Numbered from the stretch's first letter, positions 24,433-36,536 are shown. The stretch: DNA of 64,000 bases from Adenophora triphylla var. japonica (GCA_022495995.1 JAFEMH010003625.1:1-64000), one strand, 5' to 3'. Numbers and translations are program-made. The notes: a model not told the origin generated them from the letters alone.

Positions 24433-25715
24433 GCAGTTATTTGTTCTTGTTTACTTAAAACATGTTTTATTAACCTAATCGGTTGGAAAAGATTGCTCTT
24501 CTTTTTCGCAAACTACTATGGATCCTGGATCAGTGGGCCCCGTCACTACGTCTATAAGCCCCTCGTATTCCACCTGTATTTCGACCTCCCAGGGTGGACT
24601 GCCCCGGGCGAGGGTCCTATAGGGCAAGTGGGTCCCACCGACCGAAAGAAAAACGATCCTAAAAGTCTGGCGGGTAATCGAGTCTTAACGAGCATTCGAT
24701 GTAAATTACGGACAAAGCTGACGTCAAAGGTCAAGATCATGTCCGAGGGCTCGACGAAAAGTCGGCATGATTTGGACTGATGAATGTCCACAATTGATCT
24801 TGACTTGTCGTCAATTAGGCCGTAATTAGGCATGGAATAATCATTAATCCTTGATGACTCAGTGTCATGCTGGGAGTCTGTGTATAATTTGTGCCAGTCA
24901 GAGCCGAAGTCAAGGCGCCGGTCAATATCTTGGTCAAAGTATGCGGCGAAAAACCGGCATGAGTTCAACTGATTAGGGTCCCCGAAAGATATTGAGTCGG
25001 TATGCCGACAAAGGCTTGAAAGAAAAGGTCTATACACAGACAGGGCATGACACAGACCAAACTAAAAACTAACCGGGTCTCGGACAAAGTGTGTCACGGA
25101 CAAGTGCATGGTCGACACGAGGCTCCATGGGATGTTTGGGTAGTCCTGTGCTTGCACCGAGAGGCGTAATAAGACCAAACGGGCCGCGACAAGGATTTCC
25201 CCGGGTTAGGGACGTAGTGTGCAGTGTACGGTCACGTGCGCGTAGTGTGCAAGCAGTCTATCTTCTTTTTCTGAGTAAAATAGAAATTTTTCATGTGTCT
25301 TAAAAAGTATGATGCATGATTTTTTTTTTTTGAAAATTTTCTTTTTTTTTGAAACTCCTTTTTTTTTTTGAAATTCTTTTTTTTTGAATTTTTTTTGAAA
25401 GTAAATGCACACATAAGCACATAAACACATAATTCAAAATTCGAGGCAACGGGTCCGACAGTCAAAATTTTGACTTTTCCGAGGCGGCCAAAACAACACG
25501 AAAATGTGAAAAATCGACACACACCACAAATGATTTTAAATGCCGGGACGGAAGCTTGACCCTCAAAAGCTTTTTTTTTTTGAAAACAATGATACCAGTA
25601 CGTGGGATTGTTAAACCACAATTTATTCCCGACTCGTGTTAGGAGGCGATAACGGGAAGTTTAATGGTTTCCACAAATATACCAAATATCATTTTTTTTA
25701 GAAAAAGCTTATTTG
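24433..25715 (-). other. Element II leader (5' untranslated region)
   Basis: The stretch lies between primer site and gag. It contains imperfect duplicated blocks around 24700-24780 and 24905-24980 (each with GTCAA...GCGAAAA..GGCATGA) and T-rich tracts at 25320-25395 and 25570-25580. A 161-codon open frame at 24552-25037 shows no recognisable domain and is not called as a gene. Confidence 0.5.
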
Positions 25716-25734
25716 TCCACAGCGGAGTCGCCAC
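25716..25734 (-). other. Primer-binding site of element II
   Basis: The minus strand reads TGGCGACTCCGCTGTGG one base after the LTR end. This is close to the TGGCGACTC...GGGGA site of Tat/Ogre elements, reported to use tRNA-Arg. Confidence 0.75.
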
Positions 25735-27642
25735 TGTGACGATGTTGAAATTTTCCAAACTCGCGAAAAATATTCGATTTTTCGTTTCTTTGAAAACCAA
25801 ATAAAAACCGGAAAAACGGAGTCGCCACGCCATTTTTGTTTTAAGGGCCAAAACTTTGAAAAATGCCCGAAATAGAGATTTGGGTTCGGAGGTCACGTTA
25901 CACGCCGGGAAGAACGTTAGTGTTCACCCGGAATGCCTCGTAAAACGAGTCTTCCAAGCATTAAAAACCATTTGTGTGTGTGTGTGTGTGTGTGTGTTGC
26001 TTTGGTCAAAATAAGTTGAAACTCAGAAAAGTAAAAATAGGGAATTCTTTATTAGACTTTGGACAGATCCCATGATTTTTGGTATGATTTTTGGTATGAG
26101 TTTTGAGACTCAAAGGATTTTTTGAAGTTGAAAACCATTTCTGCCAGAATGAAAAAGGCAGTGGACACTTTATTTTGAAATGGATTTAAGGGCTTTAAAA
26201 ATTCATAATCTGAGGAAACTCAGAGAATGAAAGTTGTTCCAGACACCTTAAATAAGAGTGATGTGAAATAATTTTCCATTTTGAAAATGATTTGAGGGAC
26301 CAAAACCTTCTGGAAATCTCAGATGTGAAATCTGGATTTCCAGAGACTGATGAACTGACCTTTAAAGGAAAATTTGAAAAAGGGAGTTTTACTCACGAAA
26401 AAAATAAAGTAAAAATATTTATGGAAATCTCTGGATGTTGGCTACAAAAAGTGTTTTGTAGTCAACACTAAATTCCAAGTTTATCTGTGTCCAAAAAATT
26501 AGACCATGGACAGAGGTCTTAGAAAATTGCTACTGGACAGCAACTTTCTTAAGAAGAAAAACATGATTTTAAAGGGGGTTTGGCATTCATGCTTGTCCCC
26601 ATTTCTCTAGGTTTTGATTAGTGATCACTTGACATTTTAGTGGTGAATCAACTATATCAAACCATCCTTGGGGTACATTAGGACTAAGCACTTCATTTGC
26701 TTGGGAAGGGGAATTTTATCCTTTGAAAAAGAGATTTGATGTATGAAAATGATTTTTAGGGTTTTGAAAATGTGTTTTCTTTGCAAGTAAGTAAGAACAC
26801 TTTGGAAATAATGTTAATCCTTGTAGAAGATCATCCATGGAGATGAACTTCCATGGTGATCTTCTTGGATCTAAGACAAGAAGATGAACAAACTACATTT
26901 TGGAGTTTGAAAATGCATGCATGAATGAATTTTAGGGTAAGGAGAGGGAGGTTATACCTATCTTCCTTGTGTTTTGTGTTTGAATGGATTCAAAGGCTTG
27001 AATGTGTTTAGGGATTGAAAGTGTTTAGGGTTGATGATTTGAGTTGGTTAAAGAGAAAACAAGTAGATAACAATGAAGTCCTCTATGTTTTCTCTCTAAT
27101 CCTCCTCCTAAGGGGTGATTTGAGCTTGAATTGGTGTATGTATGAGAGTATGTGTGAGAGTGTTTTGAAAGTATTTTGAGTGAGTGGGGTTTGGGAAAGA
27201 TTGAAGAGAAAATGGTGGCAATTCAAGTGAATTCCCACTGTTTTCTCCCTATTTTTCGCCAAGGTGCAGTTGCAAATTGTGTTTTTTCTCCCCTTTTTTC
27301 TGAGACTGGAGGGCTCAATTTATAACCCTCTGAAAATTGCAATACCATCCGCGCGGAGGGTTCCTGCAGCGTGCACTGTTCATTAATAGCAGCTGCAGGC
27401 TTTGGACACAAAGAATATTTTTCAAAAAAATCAAACTGGTTATGTTTTTCAACTTACCAATTCGGGATTTTCTTAATTCTTTTGCTTTTTGAGATTCTTT
27501 TGTAGGCTTAACCTTAAATAACAATGCCCACTTTACCCTTGCTTGATTAGAAAAGTTAGGAATAGTTAGAAATGTTAGAAATGTTAAAACTTTCGTTAAT
27601 TTTCTAACGAAAATTCTAACAACTCAAATTGGAGCACTTACA
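25735..27642 (-). repeat. 5' LTR of element II
   Basis: About 1.9 kb; on the minus strand it begins TGTAAGTGCTCCAATTTGAG and ends CATCGTCACA. It is homologous in inverted orientation to 5727-7589. A TGGCGACTCCG copy lies inside it at 25817-25827, 94 bp from the genuine primer site. Confidence 0.8.
27313..27357 (-). promoter_or_regulatory. Element II LTR promoter: TATA box and TCCGCGCGGA
   Basis: Minus-strand TTATAAATTGAG (27313-27327) lies downstream of the perfect palindrome TCCGCGCGGA (27348-27357), as in the LTR of element I. Confidence 0.6.
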
Positions 27643-27744
27643 CATACTCCCGTAATTACCTACCTCTTTACTCTCTACATAGTCAAAATATGATGCAAAT
27701 TATTATTTTCAGTCAATATGAATTTAAATTTGTTATCTTTGTAG

Positions 27745-27834
27745 GAAAACGGTTTCGATGACGCGAAACATTATTGGCTGACTTGAAAAGCAGAGGAATG
27801 TCCAAGGTTGAATTTGCTGGTTTCTGCTGGGGAG
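27745..27834 (+). pseudogene. Dienelactone hydrolase family exon, frameshifted
   Basis: A 90-nt segment between an acceptor (TTTGTAG) and a donor (GGTAACT) encodes ENGFDDAK in one frame, then LADLKSRGMSKVEFAGFCWGG in the next. The latter is the nucleophile region of plant dienelactone hydrolase (carboxymethylenebutenolidase-like) proteins, where the cysteine of GFCWGG is catalytic. A one-base change around 27775-27781 shifts the frame. No other exons were found in the window. It is either a remnant of a gene disrupted by element II or a captured fragment. Confidence 0.65.
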
Positions 27835-28399
27835 GTAACTAATCTTTATAGTCGTACATACATCTCTTTTTATCTGTGGATTTATATTAACAAAACATGG
27901 GTTCTGATAAACTCGCTTCTTAAATTATATTATTCAGAAATTTAGTTAGAGATGGCTGAGGATTGTTTAAAGCATGAAAATGATTTAAGTGGCCTGTTGC
28001 TAATCTACTCTATACTTTCATTCTCTCCTTCTTGGTTTTATACATTCTTGAATGACACAAATAAAAGAGAGGCAACACACATATGAACCTAGAAGCACAA
28101 CAAACATATGAAAATTACCTTGGATGAGTCAGCTGCACAAAAGATTGAATCAGATGGCGAGAAAAGAAAATAGGCACTGATGACACAATGATATTGGCGC
28201 AGGTAAAGCAGGGACTGATTTTCAACAGTGGATAATTTCGAATATTTATGTATATTTAGTAGGATATGAATTGTATCCTTAACCGATAATACATTGTCAA
28301 ATTATCTCTTATCAGTTTTTAAGATAGATGAATTTAAAATCATCACTTATCCATACAAGTTTGAATTTTAGATAGAAGTTAAATGAATAATACTTTTTA

Positions 28400-28720
28400 T
28401 TTTCAAATAATTCGATTTTCTATTGATTTCTAGAAACTGTATACGAAATTTATGGTTAAATTGTAATTTATTCTGGCATCTCTTTTAAATTTCGAAAATT
28501 ACTAATTATTTTAAATTTTCGAAAATTACTAATTATTTTAAATTTCGAATTTCTATTGATTTCTAGAAACTGTATTCGAAATTTATGGTTAAATTGAAAT
28601 TTATTCTGGTATGTCTTTTAAATTTCAAAAATTACTAATTATTTTAAATTGAAATTTAGTCTGGTATCTATTTTTAATTTCAAAAATTACTAATTATTTT
28701 AAATTTCGAAAATTACTAAT
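28400..28720 (+). repeat. AT-rich tandem duplication (about 120-130 bp unit)
   Basis: A unit containing TTCTATTGATTTCTAGAAAC and ATTACTAATTATTTTAAATT is present twice in full (28420-28545 and 28550-28650). Partial extra copies of the second half follow. Confidence 0.75.
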
Positions 28721-29394
28721 AATTATATCTCCACAATTATCACCTAAAGAGTTTGAATTATTCAAAAATTGTGCTTAAATTTAGGTAACCATTAGTTTTC
28801 AAAATTTCAAAACTGATTAAATCAATCAACTTCTAATTAAGAGGGAATTTTTATTTTAAATTGCAAATTAACTTTAACTAATAATATTACAATAATGCCC
28901 TTAATCAAGTCTTACTTGGAATAAAAATGAGTTGAAAATTGAATTGCTGACGTGGCCTTTGACGTGGCATTTTCTAGAGCCTCTAAATAGTTTTGCTATA
29001 TATATTATATATGATATGAAAATTTAATATTCCTTCCGCCCTAAATTAAGTTAATAATTAATATCTAACTAATTAGTTTAAATTTTTACATGTTCGCATT
29101 AAATTTTGTCTTCCTACAATTACTCTCTCACAATTTATTTATTTTAGTTATTTAATTTAACCAATTTACATGTCTCCAATAAAATTCAATTCGAGAGGGA
29201 GGTGAAGGTGATGTTAATTGTAACATTTAATATTGCTCTATCAAATATATCTAGCCATAAACACTTAATCAATACCAACAAATGTTGTAGTAAGATTTTT
29301 TTTTTCATATTTAACATTCGAGAATAATATTTATTTTTTGATTTAAAACATATTTTTTATAATGATACTTCCAGTTCATTTCTCGATAGCATAT

Positions 29395-29765
29395 TGTAGG
29401 AAAATAAATTATGATTTTCTCAAAACTTGAATTTCCATTGATGAACACCAGAATATATATGTTACAATTGTTTCTGGCTAAAAGAGTTCTTGCTGGAAAA
29501 GGAAAACGAAAATCAAGGAATAAAATCAAGAAGAAAAACATAATTAGGAAACTAAATCTCGTCAGAATTGGTCATGGGCGGTCGCCCACATCAACAGACG
29601 TTTCAACTTTTCTTGGCTTTGAGCATGGGCGGTCGCCCACTTGGCTTGGGCGGTCGCCCATCTGTGTACAGAGGAAATCACGTCACTTGAAATAGGAGCT
29701 GGGCGGTCGCCCATAATACCTGGGCGGTCGCCCACTTGCACAGGAACACCAGGATTGTCTTCACA
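29395..29765 (-). repeat. 3' LTR of the Ivana-like copia element
   Basis: 371 bp, TGTAGG to TTCACA on the plus strand. It lacks about 20 bp relative to the right LTR, removing one palindrome copy. Confidence 0.9.
29452..29734 (-). promoter_or_regulatory. TGGGCGGTCGCCCA palindrome pairs with TATA box
   Basis: The 14-bp palindrome TGGGCGGTCGCCCA occurs at 29575, 29626, 29647, 29700 and 29721. The last four form two pairs spaced 21 bp. A TATATATT on the minus strand (29452-29460) lies downstream, so the pairs occupy the upstream promoter region of the LTR. Confidence 0.65.
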
Positions 29766-29898
29766 CCCTCCCTCAAGTTGAGCATGGGGATTTAGAATGC
29801 CCAACTTGCTAACAAGTAAATCAAATTGTTGTTTTCCAAGAGCCTTAGTAAAAATATCTGCCAGCTGCGTCTTAGTAGGGACATAAGAATGAGAAATA
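29766..29898 (-). pseudogene. C-terminal end of copia polyprotein and polypurine tract
   Basis: Minus-strand coding for PTKTQLADIFTKALGKQQF, the conserved tail after copia RNase H, ends near 29770. The purine-rich tract CTTGAGGGAGGG follows, next to the LTR. The hAT insertion separates this from 33392-35226. Confidence 0.75.
29891..29898. other. hAT target-site duplication GAGAAATA (left)
   Basis: This 8-bp sequence recurs exactly at 33384-33391, the expected length for hAT insertion. Confidence 0.95.
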
Positions 29899-29909
29899 TA
29901 GAGATGCCC

Positions 29910-30120
29910 AAACGGTTCCGAACCGGCGGGCCGAACCGGAACCGGACCGGATAAAAACCGGAGGGAAACCGGACCGGACGAACCGTGAACCGGCTGAACC
30001 GGCGAACCGGCGGTTTGCCGGTCCGGTTAAGGTTCAAGATTTCAAAAACCGGTGAACCGCCGATTCAGGAACCGGAACCGCCGGTTCACGAACCGGAACC
30101 GGAACCGCCAACGGCTAGAT
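29910..30120 (+). repeat. Left subterminal AACCGG cluster of the hAT
   Basis: More than a dozen AACCGG or CCGGTT words in both orientations. The right end has a matching cluster at 33225-33370. Confidence 0.85.
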
Positions 30121-30491
30121 GATCTGGTGCGTCCATTTCTTGATCCGACGGTCCATGTTTAATGACCGTTAAATAACGGTCAGTGACCAAAATGTAAAAA
30201 AAAATATTTTTTTAATCGTTTTGGTCCCTAAAACGGTTTTTTTTTTATTTTGGTCCCTAAAACGTTTTTTTTTTCTTTTTCTCTCAAACCTATAAATACC
30301 CTCCCCCTCCCTTTATTTTTTTCACTACTCTCTCTCAACTCTCAACTCTCAAGTCTCAAACTCTCAATTACTTACTCTCTTTCTCTCTATCTCTCAAAGA
30401 CTCAAATCTCTCTCTCATCTCAATCTCTCAAGTCTCAAACTCTCAATTACTTACTCTCTTTTTCACATAAATTCATCTTTTCACCAAAAAA

Positions 30492-32725
30492 ATGTCTTCA
30501 TCTCGTGGCGGCCGTGGCGATAAGGGAAAGAATGTATCAAGTTCGCATCCAATTTCCCCCCCCCCTCGATGATTCCATTTGGGGCAATCTTAATGTTCAA
30601 CCTCTACCACAAGAAACGTTTAATTTGAGCGATGATGAAGTTGATACAACATTTCCAATGGGTGATCATGGTCATACCGAAGGGAGTAACACTCAAACTC
30701 AAACCACTCAAACCCAAAGTGAAGCGTGAGGGGGTGGTCAAACTCAAATCCGAGGTCGAGGTCGAGGACGAGGAGGTCGAACCACGGGAAGGTCGGACAT
30801 CATGACCGTGCACTTTTCAAAAGTGCCAATTGAAGGTACCAACCAATACACCGTTTCTTGCAACCATTGCCCTCAAAAATTTGCCTTTACCATAGAGGTG
30901 GTTATAGGACATTTAAAAGACACTTGACGACAAGGCACCCCGATCAAGTTGGAGATGCCCAAGATCAAACACAACTACAAGGATTTACGGGATCATCACA
31001 AGGTATGTCTTCGCAATTATTTAAATTTGATAATTCAACGTATAGAAGAGAAATGACAAAATATACTGCTGCTAAAGGATTACCCTTTAATTTTACTAAT
31101 GATAGATTATGGTCTCATATGGCACAACTTTGTTTAAATCCTGCGGCTAAAGAAATTAATAAAAATACAAGTACTCGTGATACTAAAGCTCAATATCTAC
31201 AAGGAAAATTAACTTTAATTAATACGTTTAAAGATTTATCCCAAAAATTGTCAATATGTGCCGATATATGGAGTGACCATTGGCAAACTCATAGCTATAT
31301 AGGAATTACATGTCTTGGGTTGATATTAGTTGGAAATTACAAAAACGATTAATTGCATATAAATCTTTTGATACTGTTCATAACGCTCAAAATATTTGTA
31401 GTAAAATTGCTAATGTTTTACAAGAATATGGATTAGTTCACAAAAATTTTTCAATTGGATTTGATAATGCCGCAAATAATACTGCTAGTCTACCATCACT
31501 CATTGATATTTGTCAACCATCTATTGGTGGTAAATTTTTTCATGTTAGGTGCATATGTCATATTTTAAATTTATGTGTGCAAGATGGTTTAACAACTTTA
31601 AAGGAACATGTAGCCCCAATTAAGGAAGTTATTGCTTATATAATGAGAAATCATAGTGTAACAAAATTGTGGATTAGATTTTGTAAAATAAATAATATCC
31701 CACCTAAAAGATTTTCCCTAGATGTTCCAAACCGATGGAATTCCACTTATAAAATGTTATTCGAATCTTATGATTTTCGTGAACTATTGTGTCAGTTTAT
31801 TCAACAAATAGAGTATTCAACTATAATATTGCCTCATCAATGGGATATTTGTAATAATTTAAAGAAAATTTTGAAAGTTTTTAAAGATGCTACCGTACAA
31901 TTATCCGGTTCTTACTATCCCACTTCACCGTTAGTTATAGAACACGCCGCTAAAATTAGTTACATATTTATGCATTTTAAAGATGATCAAATTTTAGGTG
32001 AATGTATTAACAAGATGAGAACAAAATGGCTTAAATATTTTTTGATCATTCCCCCATTGTTTTTAGTAGCTAAACTATTAGATCCTAGGATAAGAGAAGA
32101 TGGTTTAGAACAAATACTAGATTATTATTATAAGAATCTATTTCCCACCGGCTTTGATTTGTTTTTAGATAGACCTATCCCAAAGGCAAAAGACGTTGTA
32201 ATTGAGACTAAAAAAATTGTATATGAACTTTATAGAGAATATTATGATCTTTTTGGTAATATTGTTTATCCTCCTAGTAGTGAAAATGTAGGTGGTAGTT
32301 CTCAAGAAGATAGCGATTCCTTTAACTTTATAGATAATTTAATTAGTTCTAGAACTCAAAAACGTCAACGAGGTGGCTCCACTTATATTGAACTTGAAAA
32401 TTATTTAACCACTTCTTTTGAGCCTATAGACGATTTTGATATTGCAAAGTGGTGGGCACGAAGGGCAAACAACTATCCTATTCTATCATTGATAGCAAAG
32501 GAGATCCTAGCCGCTCCCGCCTCAACCGTTGCCGTAGAAGAAGTATTTAGTGTAGGAGGAAATGTCTTATCCGATCGAAGGTCAAGGTTGTCTCCATATA
32601 ATTTAGAATATCAAATGTTGCTCGGCGATTGGCATAGAGCCGAACTACGACTTCAAGATAAAAGAAGTAGTTCCGAGGAGGAGGAGGCCTTTGATGAAGA
32701 TACATCGGGGAGCGAAGCCGAATGA
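30492..32725 (+). pseudogene. hAT transposase, broken by frameshifts and a stop
   Basis: Coding probably begins at the ATG of 30492. A C-run near 30547-30556 shifts the frame and a TGA stops it at 30727-30729. A BED-type zinc finger follows (CNHC at about 30860, with the histidines in a shifted frame at 30912-30940). The RNase H-like core includes ICADIWSDHW (first aspartate, about 31260) and SIGFDNAANN (second aspartate, about 31460). The C-terminal dimerisation domain includes KWWARRANNYPILSLIAKEI and ends at 32725. Another frame change lies near 31310-31350. The family cuts and pastes DNA; this copy cannot make the full protein. Confidence 0.9.
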
Positions 32726-33074
32726 ACTACACCGCTCTTTAGACTTTTGATTAGGTTAATTGTAATTTTATAGATTAGATTATAGATTAGGTTTATTTTT
32801 ATTTAATTGTAATAGTTAGGTTGAGGTAAAGGCTCCTAAATGTCCCCCCTTATTTATAAAAGGGTAAGGTTGGTTGTCCCCCTCATTTGTAATTTTATTT
32901 TAATTAATAAAATTTAAGGGTACCGTCCCTTTTTCTTTTATATACTTTCGTTTATTTTAAAAAAAAAGTTAAGTTTTTATATGACTTTTTTGCAAAAAAT
33001 TAACTTTTTTGTAAAACTTAACAGAAATTGTTAAGAATTTAACTTGTAATTCTTTTTTTGAAGGACTGGACACT

Positions 33075-33191
33075 TGGGCGACCGCCCTAGTCATCTTGGG
33101 CGACCGCCCAAGCCTTTCATTTGTTTTTTTTTAAAATCGACACACGGGCGACCGCCCAAGTCATTCGGGCCCTTCTTGGGCGAACCGCCCA
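33075..33191. promoter_or_regulatory. TGGGCGACCGCCCA palindromes inside the hAT 3' region
   Basis: Copies at 33075, 33097 (22 bp apart), 33145 and 33177. The sequence is the reverse complement of the palindrome in the host copia LTRs, with the same pair spacing. Confidence 0.7.
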
Positions 33192-33391
33192 AGTCTTTTT
33201 TTTTTTTTTTTTTTTTTTTTTTGAAATTAACCGGTTTAGAACCGGAACCGGAACCGTACGGCCGGTTCGGAACCGGGACCGGAACCGTGACAAACCGGGC
33301 CGGTTTCGGTTCAATACTTGGTGGAACCGTGAACCGCCGGTTCGGAACCGGAACCGGCGGTTTGAACCGGATGGGCACCTATAGAGAAATA

Positions 33392-35226
33392 AGACCGTCC
33401 GAAATGGCATCACGAACAAAGTGGCAGTCAATTTCAATATGCTTTGTCCGTTCATGAAATACGGGGTTCTTGGCGATATCAAGGGCTGGCTGACTATCGC
33501 AGAAGATTTTGATCGTCTTCGGATGATGTACACCAAGACTTAAAAGTAATCCCTTCAACCATTTCAATTCACAAGTAAAGGCAGCCATAGAACGATATTC
33601 AGCCTCGGCAGACGAACGAGACACCGTGGTTTGTTTCTTCTTCTTCCAAGAGATAGGAGAATGACCAAGAAACACAAGCCATCCAGAGAGAGAACGGCGA
33701 GAAATAGGACAGGCTGCCCAATCTGAATCACACCATCCTTGCAGTGTGAGCTCACTATCAGCACGAAGAAGGATACCTTGACCAGGTGTGCTTTTGAGAT
33801 AACGAACAACTCGCAGTGCTGCATCCCAATGATCCTTGCGAGGTTCATTCATAAATTGAGACAAAATGTGAACCGAGTATGCCAAGTCTGGACGAGTGAC
33901 TGCCAAGTAAATGAGTCGACCAAGTAATCGTCTATAACGTTCTGGATCATCCAGAAGATCACCAGTGGCAAGACCGAGTTTATGATTCGGTTCAATAGGA
34001 AAGCCAGATGGCTTAGCTCCCAATAGACCAACCTCGGATATAATGTCCAAGGTATACTTGCGTTGGCACAAAAACAGGCCAGTTGAGCTACGAGCAACTT
34101 CAATGCCCAAAAAATATTTCAAGGAGCCAAGGTCCTTCATCTTGAAACATTCACTTAGATACTTTTTGAAAGACTGTAAGGCAGCGGAATCGTTCCCAAC
34201 TATAATGAGATCGTCAACATACACAAGAATGTTCATATAAATCGTACCTTTGGTGAATGTGAACAAGGAATAATCCGAGTAAGACTGCAAGAACCCATAA
34301 TGTTTCAAGGAAGCCACAAGCTTAGCGAACCAACAATGCGGGGCTTGCTTCAGGCCATAAAGGGATTTGCGAAGACGACAAACCATATTGGGTTGATTGG
34401 AATGAAAACCCGGAGGAGGTTTCATGTAGAGCTCTTCTTGAAGATCACCATGCAAGAAAGCATTATGCACATCCATCTGATGTAGTTCCCAATTCTTTGA
34501 CGCAGCAATGGCAAGAAAGGCTCGAACGGTGACCATCTTGGCCACAGGAGCAAAAGTTTCCGTGTAGTCAATTCCTTCTTTCTGATGATTGCCAAGGACC
34601 ACCAAGCGAGATTTGAGTCGTTCAACTGTGCCATCAGACTTGTACTTAATCCGATAGACCCACTGGCTGCCAAGAGCACGCTTACCATGCGGTAGAGGAA
34701 CCATAGTCCATGTGCCATTATCTTCCAGGGCACGAATTTCAGCCTGCATGGATTCCTTCCATCCATCTTGTGACATAGCCTCACGGAAAGTCTTAGGCTC
34801 TTTAGCCAAGGTAATAGCTGCAAGAAAGTTACGATATTTCACAGAAAAACTGTCACAATTTATATAGTGAGCTATAGGATAAGGGGTACCTAAGGAGCCG
34901 ATAGGAGTGGAGTGTTCGGGTGATGGACTAGCAGAAGTAACAGTAGCAGCAATATAGTCCCGAAGTAGAACGGAGGGTACTTTCGTATGCATGCCCCTCC
35001 CTAAAGCCTCTAGCTCAGAGAGGGAGGTGTATGTAGTAGAAGCAGAAGAGACTTCTGTAGGAGTAATATCTGCAGAAACTGTAGTCACGGGATCAGGTAC
35101 ATCTGTAGGAGCCACTGTCATAGGTTCTGAAACAACATCTGCCATGTCCGGATAATCTAGAAAGGCGAAATCAGCCTCTTGGTTAATAATCTCCACAAAA
35201 TCCGAGGAATGAGGCACAGACGCCAA
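33392..35226 (-). pseudogene. Copia reverse transcriptase and RNase H
   Basis: About 610 codons remain open. RT begins around DNGTWTMVPLPHGKRALGSQ and includes the catalytic ILVYVDDLIIVGND segment (about 34200-34225). RNase H follows, with CDSDWAACP (first acidic residues), SSAEAEYRSM and KIFCDSQPALDIA. The frame is cut by the hAT insertion after HFVRDAISDGL. A stop at about 35245 separates it from integrase. Copia RT copies element RNA and RNase H removes the template strand; domain order integrase-RT-RNase H confirms copia type. Confidence 0.9.
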
Positions 35227-35247
35227 ATCACTGTAAGGAAAATTGTT

Positions 35248-36536
35248 CTAAAAAAATTTCACATCTCGGGAGACAAAAAATTTCTTTGTCTCTAGATCGA
35301 ACAACTTCCACCCCTTTTTTCCAAGAGGATAGCCCACAAAAATACATTTTCGGCTACGACTGGCAAACTTATCTCCCTTCGCTTTCTGATTATGAGCATA
35401 ACACAAGGAACCAAAAACTCGAAGAGAGTCAAAGAAAGGTAATTTTCCGAACAAAACCTCATAGGGAGTCTTATTGCCTAAGAGGGGAGTGGGAGTCCGA
35501 TTGATTAAGTGAGCAGCAGTAAGAACTGCTTCTCCCCAAAAGAAAATTGGTAAATGAGCTTGAAATCTAAGAGCTCTAGCAACATTCAGAATGTGACGAT
35601 GTTTCCGCTCGACTCGACCATTTTATTGGGGGGGGTACCAACACAAGATGTTTGAAAAGTGATGCCAGTGGAGAAGAAATAATCAAGCATGCAATTAAAT
35701 TCAGTCCCATTATCAGATTGTACAACCTTAATTTTCTGAGAAAACTGACGTTCAACCATTGCAATAAAAGCCATAAACATACGAAAAACTTCGGTTTTAT
35801 CGACAAACAAATAGACCCAAACAACTCGGGAAAAATCGTCTACTAAAGTTAAAAAATATCGTGCACCACAAGAGGAAGAAAGAGTGTATGCACCCCACAA
35901 ATCGCAATGAACTTTCTCAAAAATTCTAGTAGACTTATGGTCACTAACAAGAAAACTATCTCTAGATTGTTTAGCCCTAAAACAAGTATCACAAGGTTTA
36001 AGTAAACTGCCAGAAGTACCACGAACAGGAGGAAGAAGCTTTACTACGTTCTCGGAAGGGTGCCCCAAGCGATTATGCCACAAATCCAACACAGAAGGTG
36101 ATCCAGTAAGAGAGACATTATATGCTGAAGATGTGTCACGAAAGTAGTAGAGTCCATCCCGCCTAACACCCATTCCAATCAGGTTCCTCGACAGGTCCTG
36201 TATAGCACACATAGAAGAGTTAAATTGGACAGTGCAATGAATATCGTCAGACAGTTGAGAAACTGAAATTAAATTGCATCTTAAGTTTGGAATGAAAAGA
36301 ACATGAGAGAGAGTAATGGTGTCCGTCAGACAAACGGAACCCTCAGTATGAGCCAAAACTGATAACCCATTGGGCAAACCAACAGGACAAGTCGGTATAG
36401 TCCGAGAATCAAGAAGATACGAGGCGTTTCCGGTTACATGATTTGAAGCACCTGTATCAATTACCCATGAAGCTGAATCAAACTTACCATGAAGGCGATC
36501 ATTTGAGATTTGGGTGTTACCAACGAGGCTTGCCAA
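35248..36536 (-). pseudogene. Copia protease and integrase, frameshifted
   Basis: Protease shows WVIDTGASNHVTG near 36450. The integrase zinc-binding region has HNRLGHPS and CDTCFRAKQS, and the core has VHCDLWGAY (first aspartate) and SDNGTEF (second aspartate). Near 35625-35640 a run of G on the plus strand (C on the coding strand) shifts the frame just before the catalytic glutamate region. The remainder resumes at 35248-35454 with SLRVFGSLCYAH. The protein cannot be made in one piece. Confidence 0.85.

Larger units (their letters stand above)
7590..27642 (-). mobile_element. Tat-type gypsy element II (truncated, nested)
   Basis: Reading on the minus strand: 5' LTR (25735-27642), primer site, leader, gag, protease and G-patch, then an abrupt end at 7590 where the LTR of element I begins. 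RT, RNase H and integrase are missing from the window. The gag is interrupted by copia element B (12131-20286) and solo LTR E (21010-24322), each with clean target duplications. Element I most likely inserted into element II, in which case the rest of II would lie left of the window; a 5-bp duplication of GACGG (7590-7594) would be expected there. Confidence 0.7.
27643..29389. other. Host sequence around an orphan exon
   Basis: AT-rich sequence that holds one dienelactone-hydrolase-like exon at 27745-27834 and a tandem duplication at 28400-28720. Nothing else recognisable was seen. Confidence 0.5.
29899..33383 (+). mobile_element. hAT transposon inserted in the copia element
   Basis: Terminal inverted repeats start TAGAGATGCCCA on the left and TATAGGTGCCCA on the right, inside an exact 8-bp duplication. 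Subterminal regions (29910-30120 and 33225-33370) are dense in AACCGG/CCGGTT, typical of transposase-binding subterminal repeats in hAT elements. The interior encodes a decayed transposase on the plus strand. Length is 3485 bp. Confidence 0.95.

Noticed and set aside
24552..25037. 161-codon open frame in the leader of element II, as a possible Ogre-type extra ORF
   Set aside because: No recognisable domain, it overlaps duplicated leader blocks, and no sibling copy is available to test conservation.
25320..25395. T-rich runs as a possible terminator or retroposon tail
   Set aside because: Interrupted by GAAA words, lies inside the element II leader, and there is no target duplication around it.
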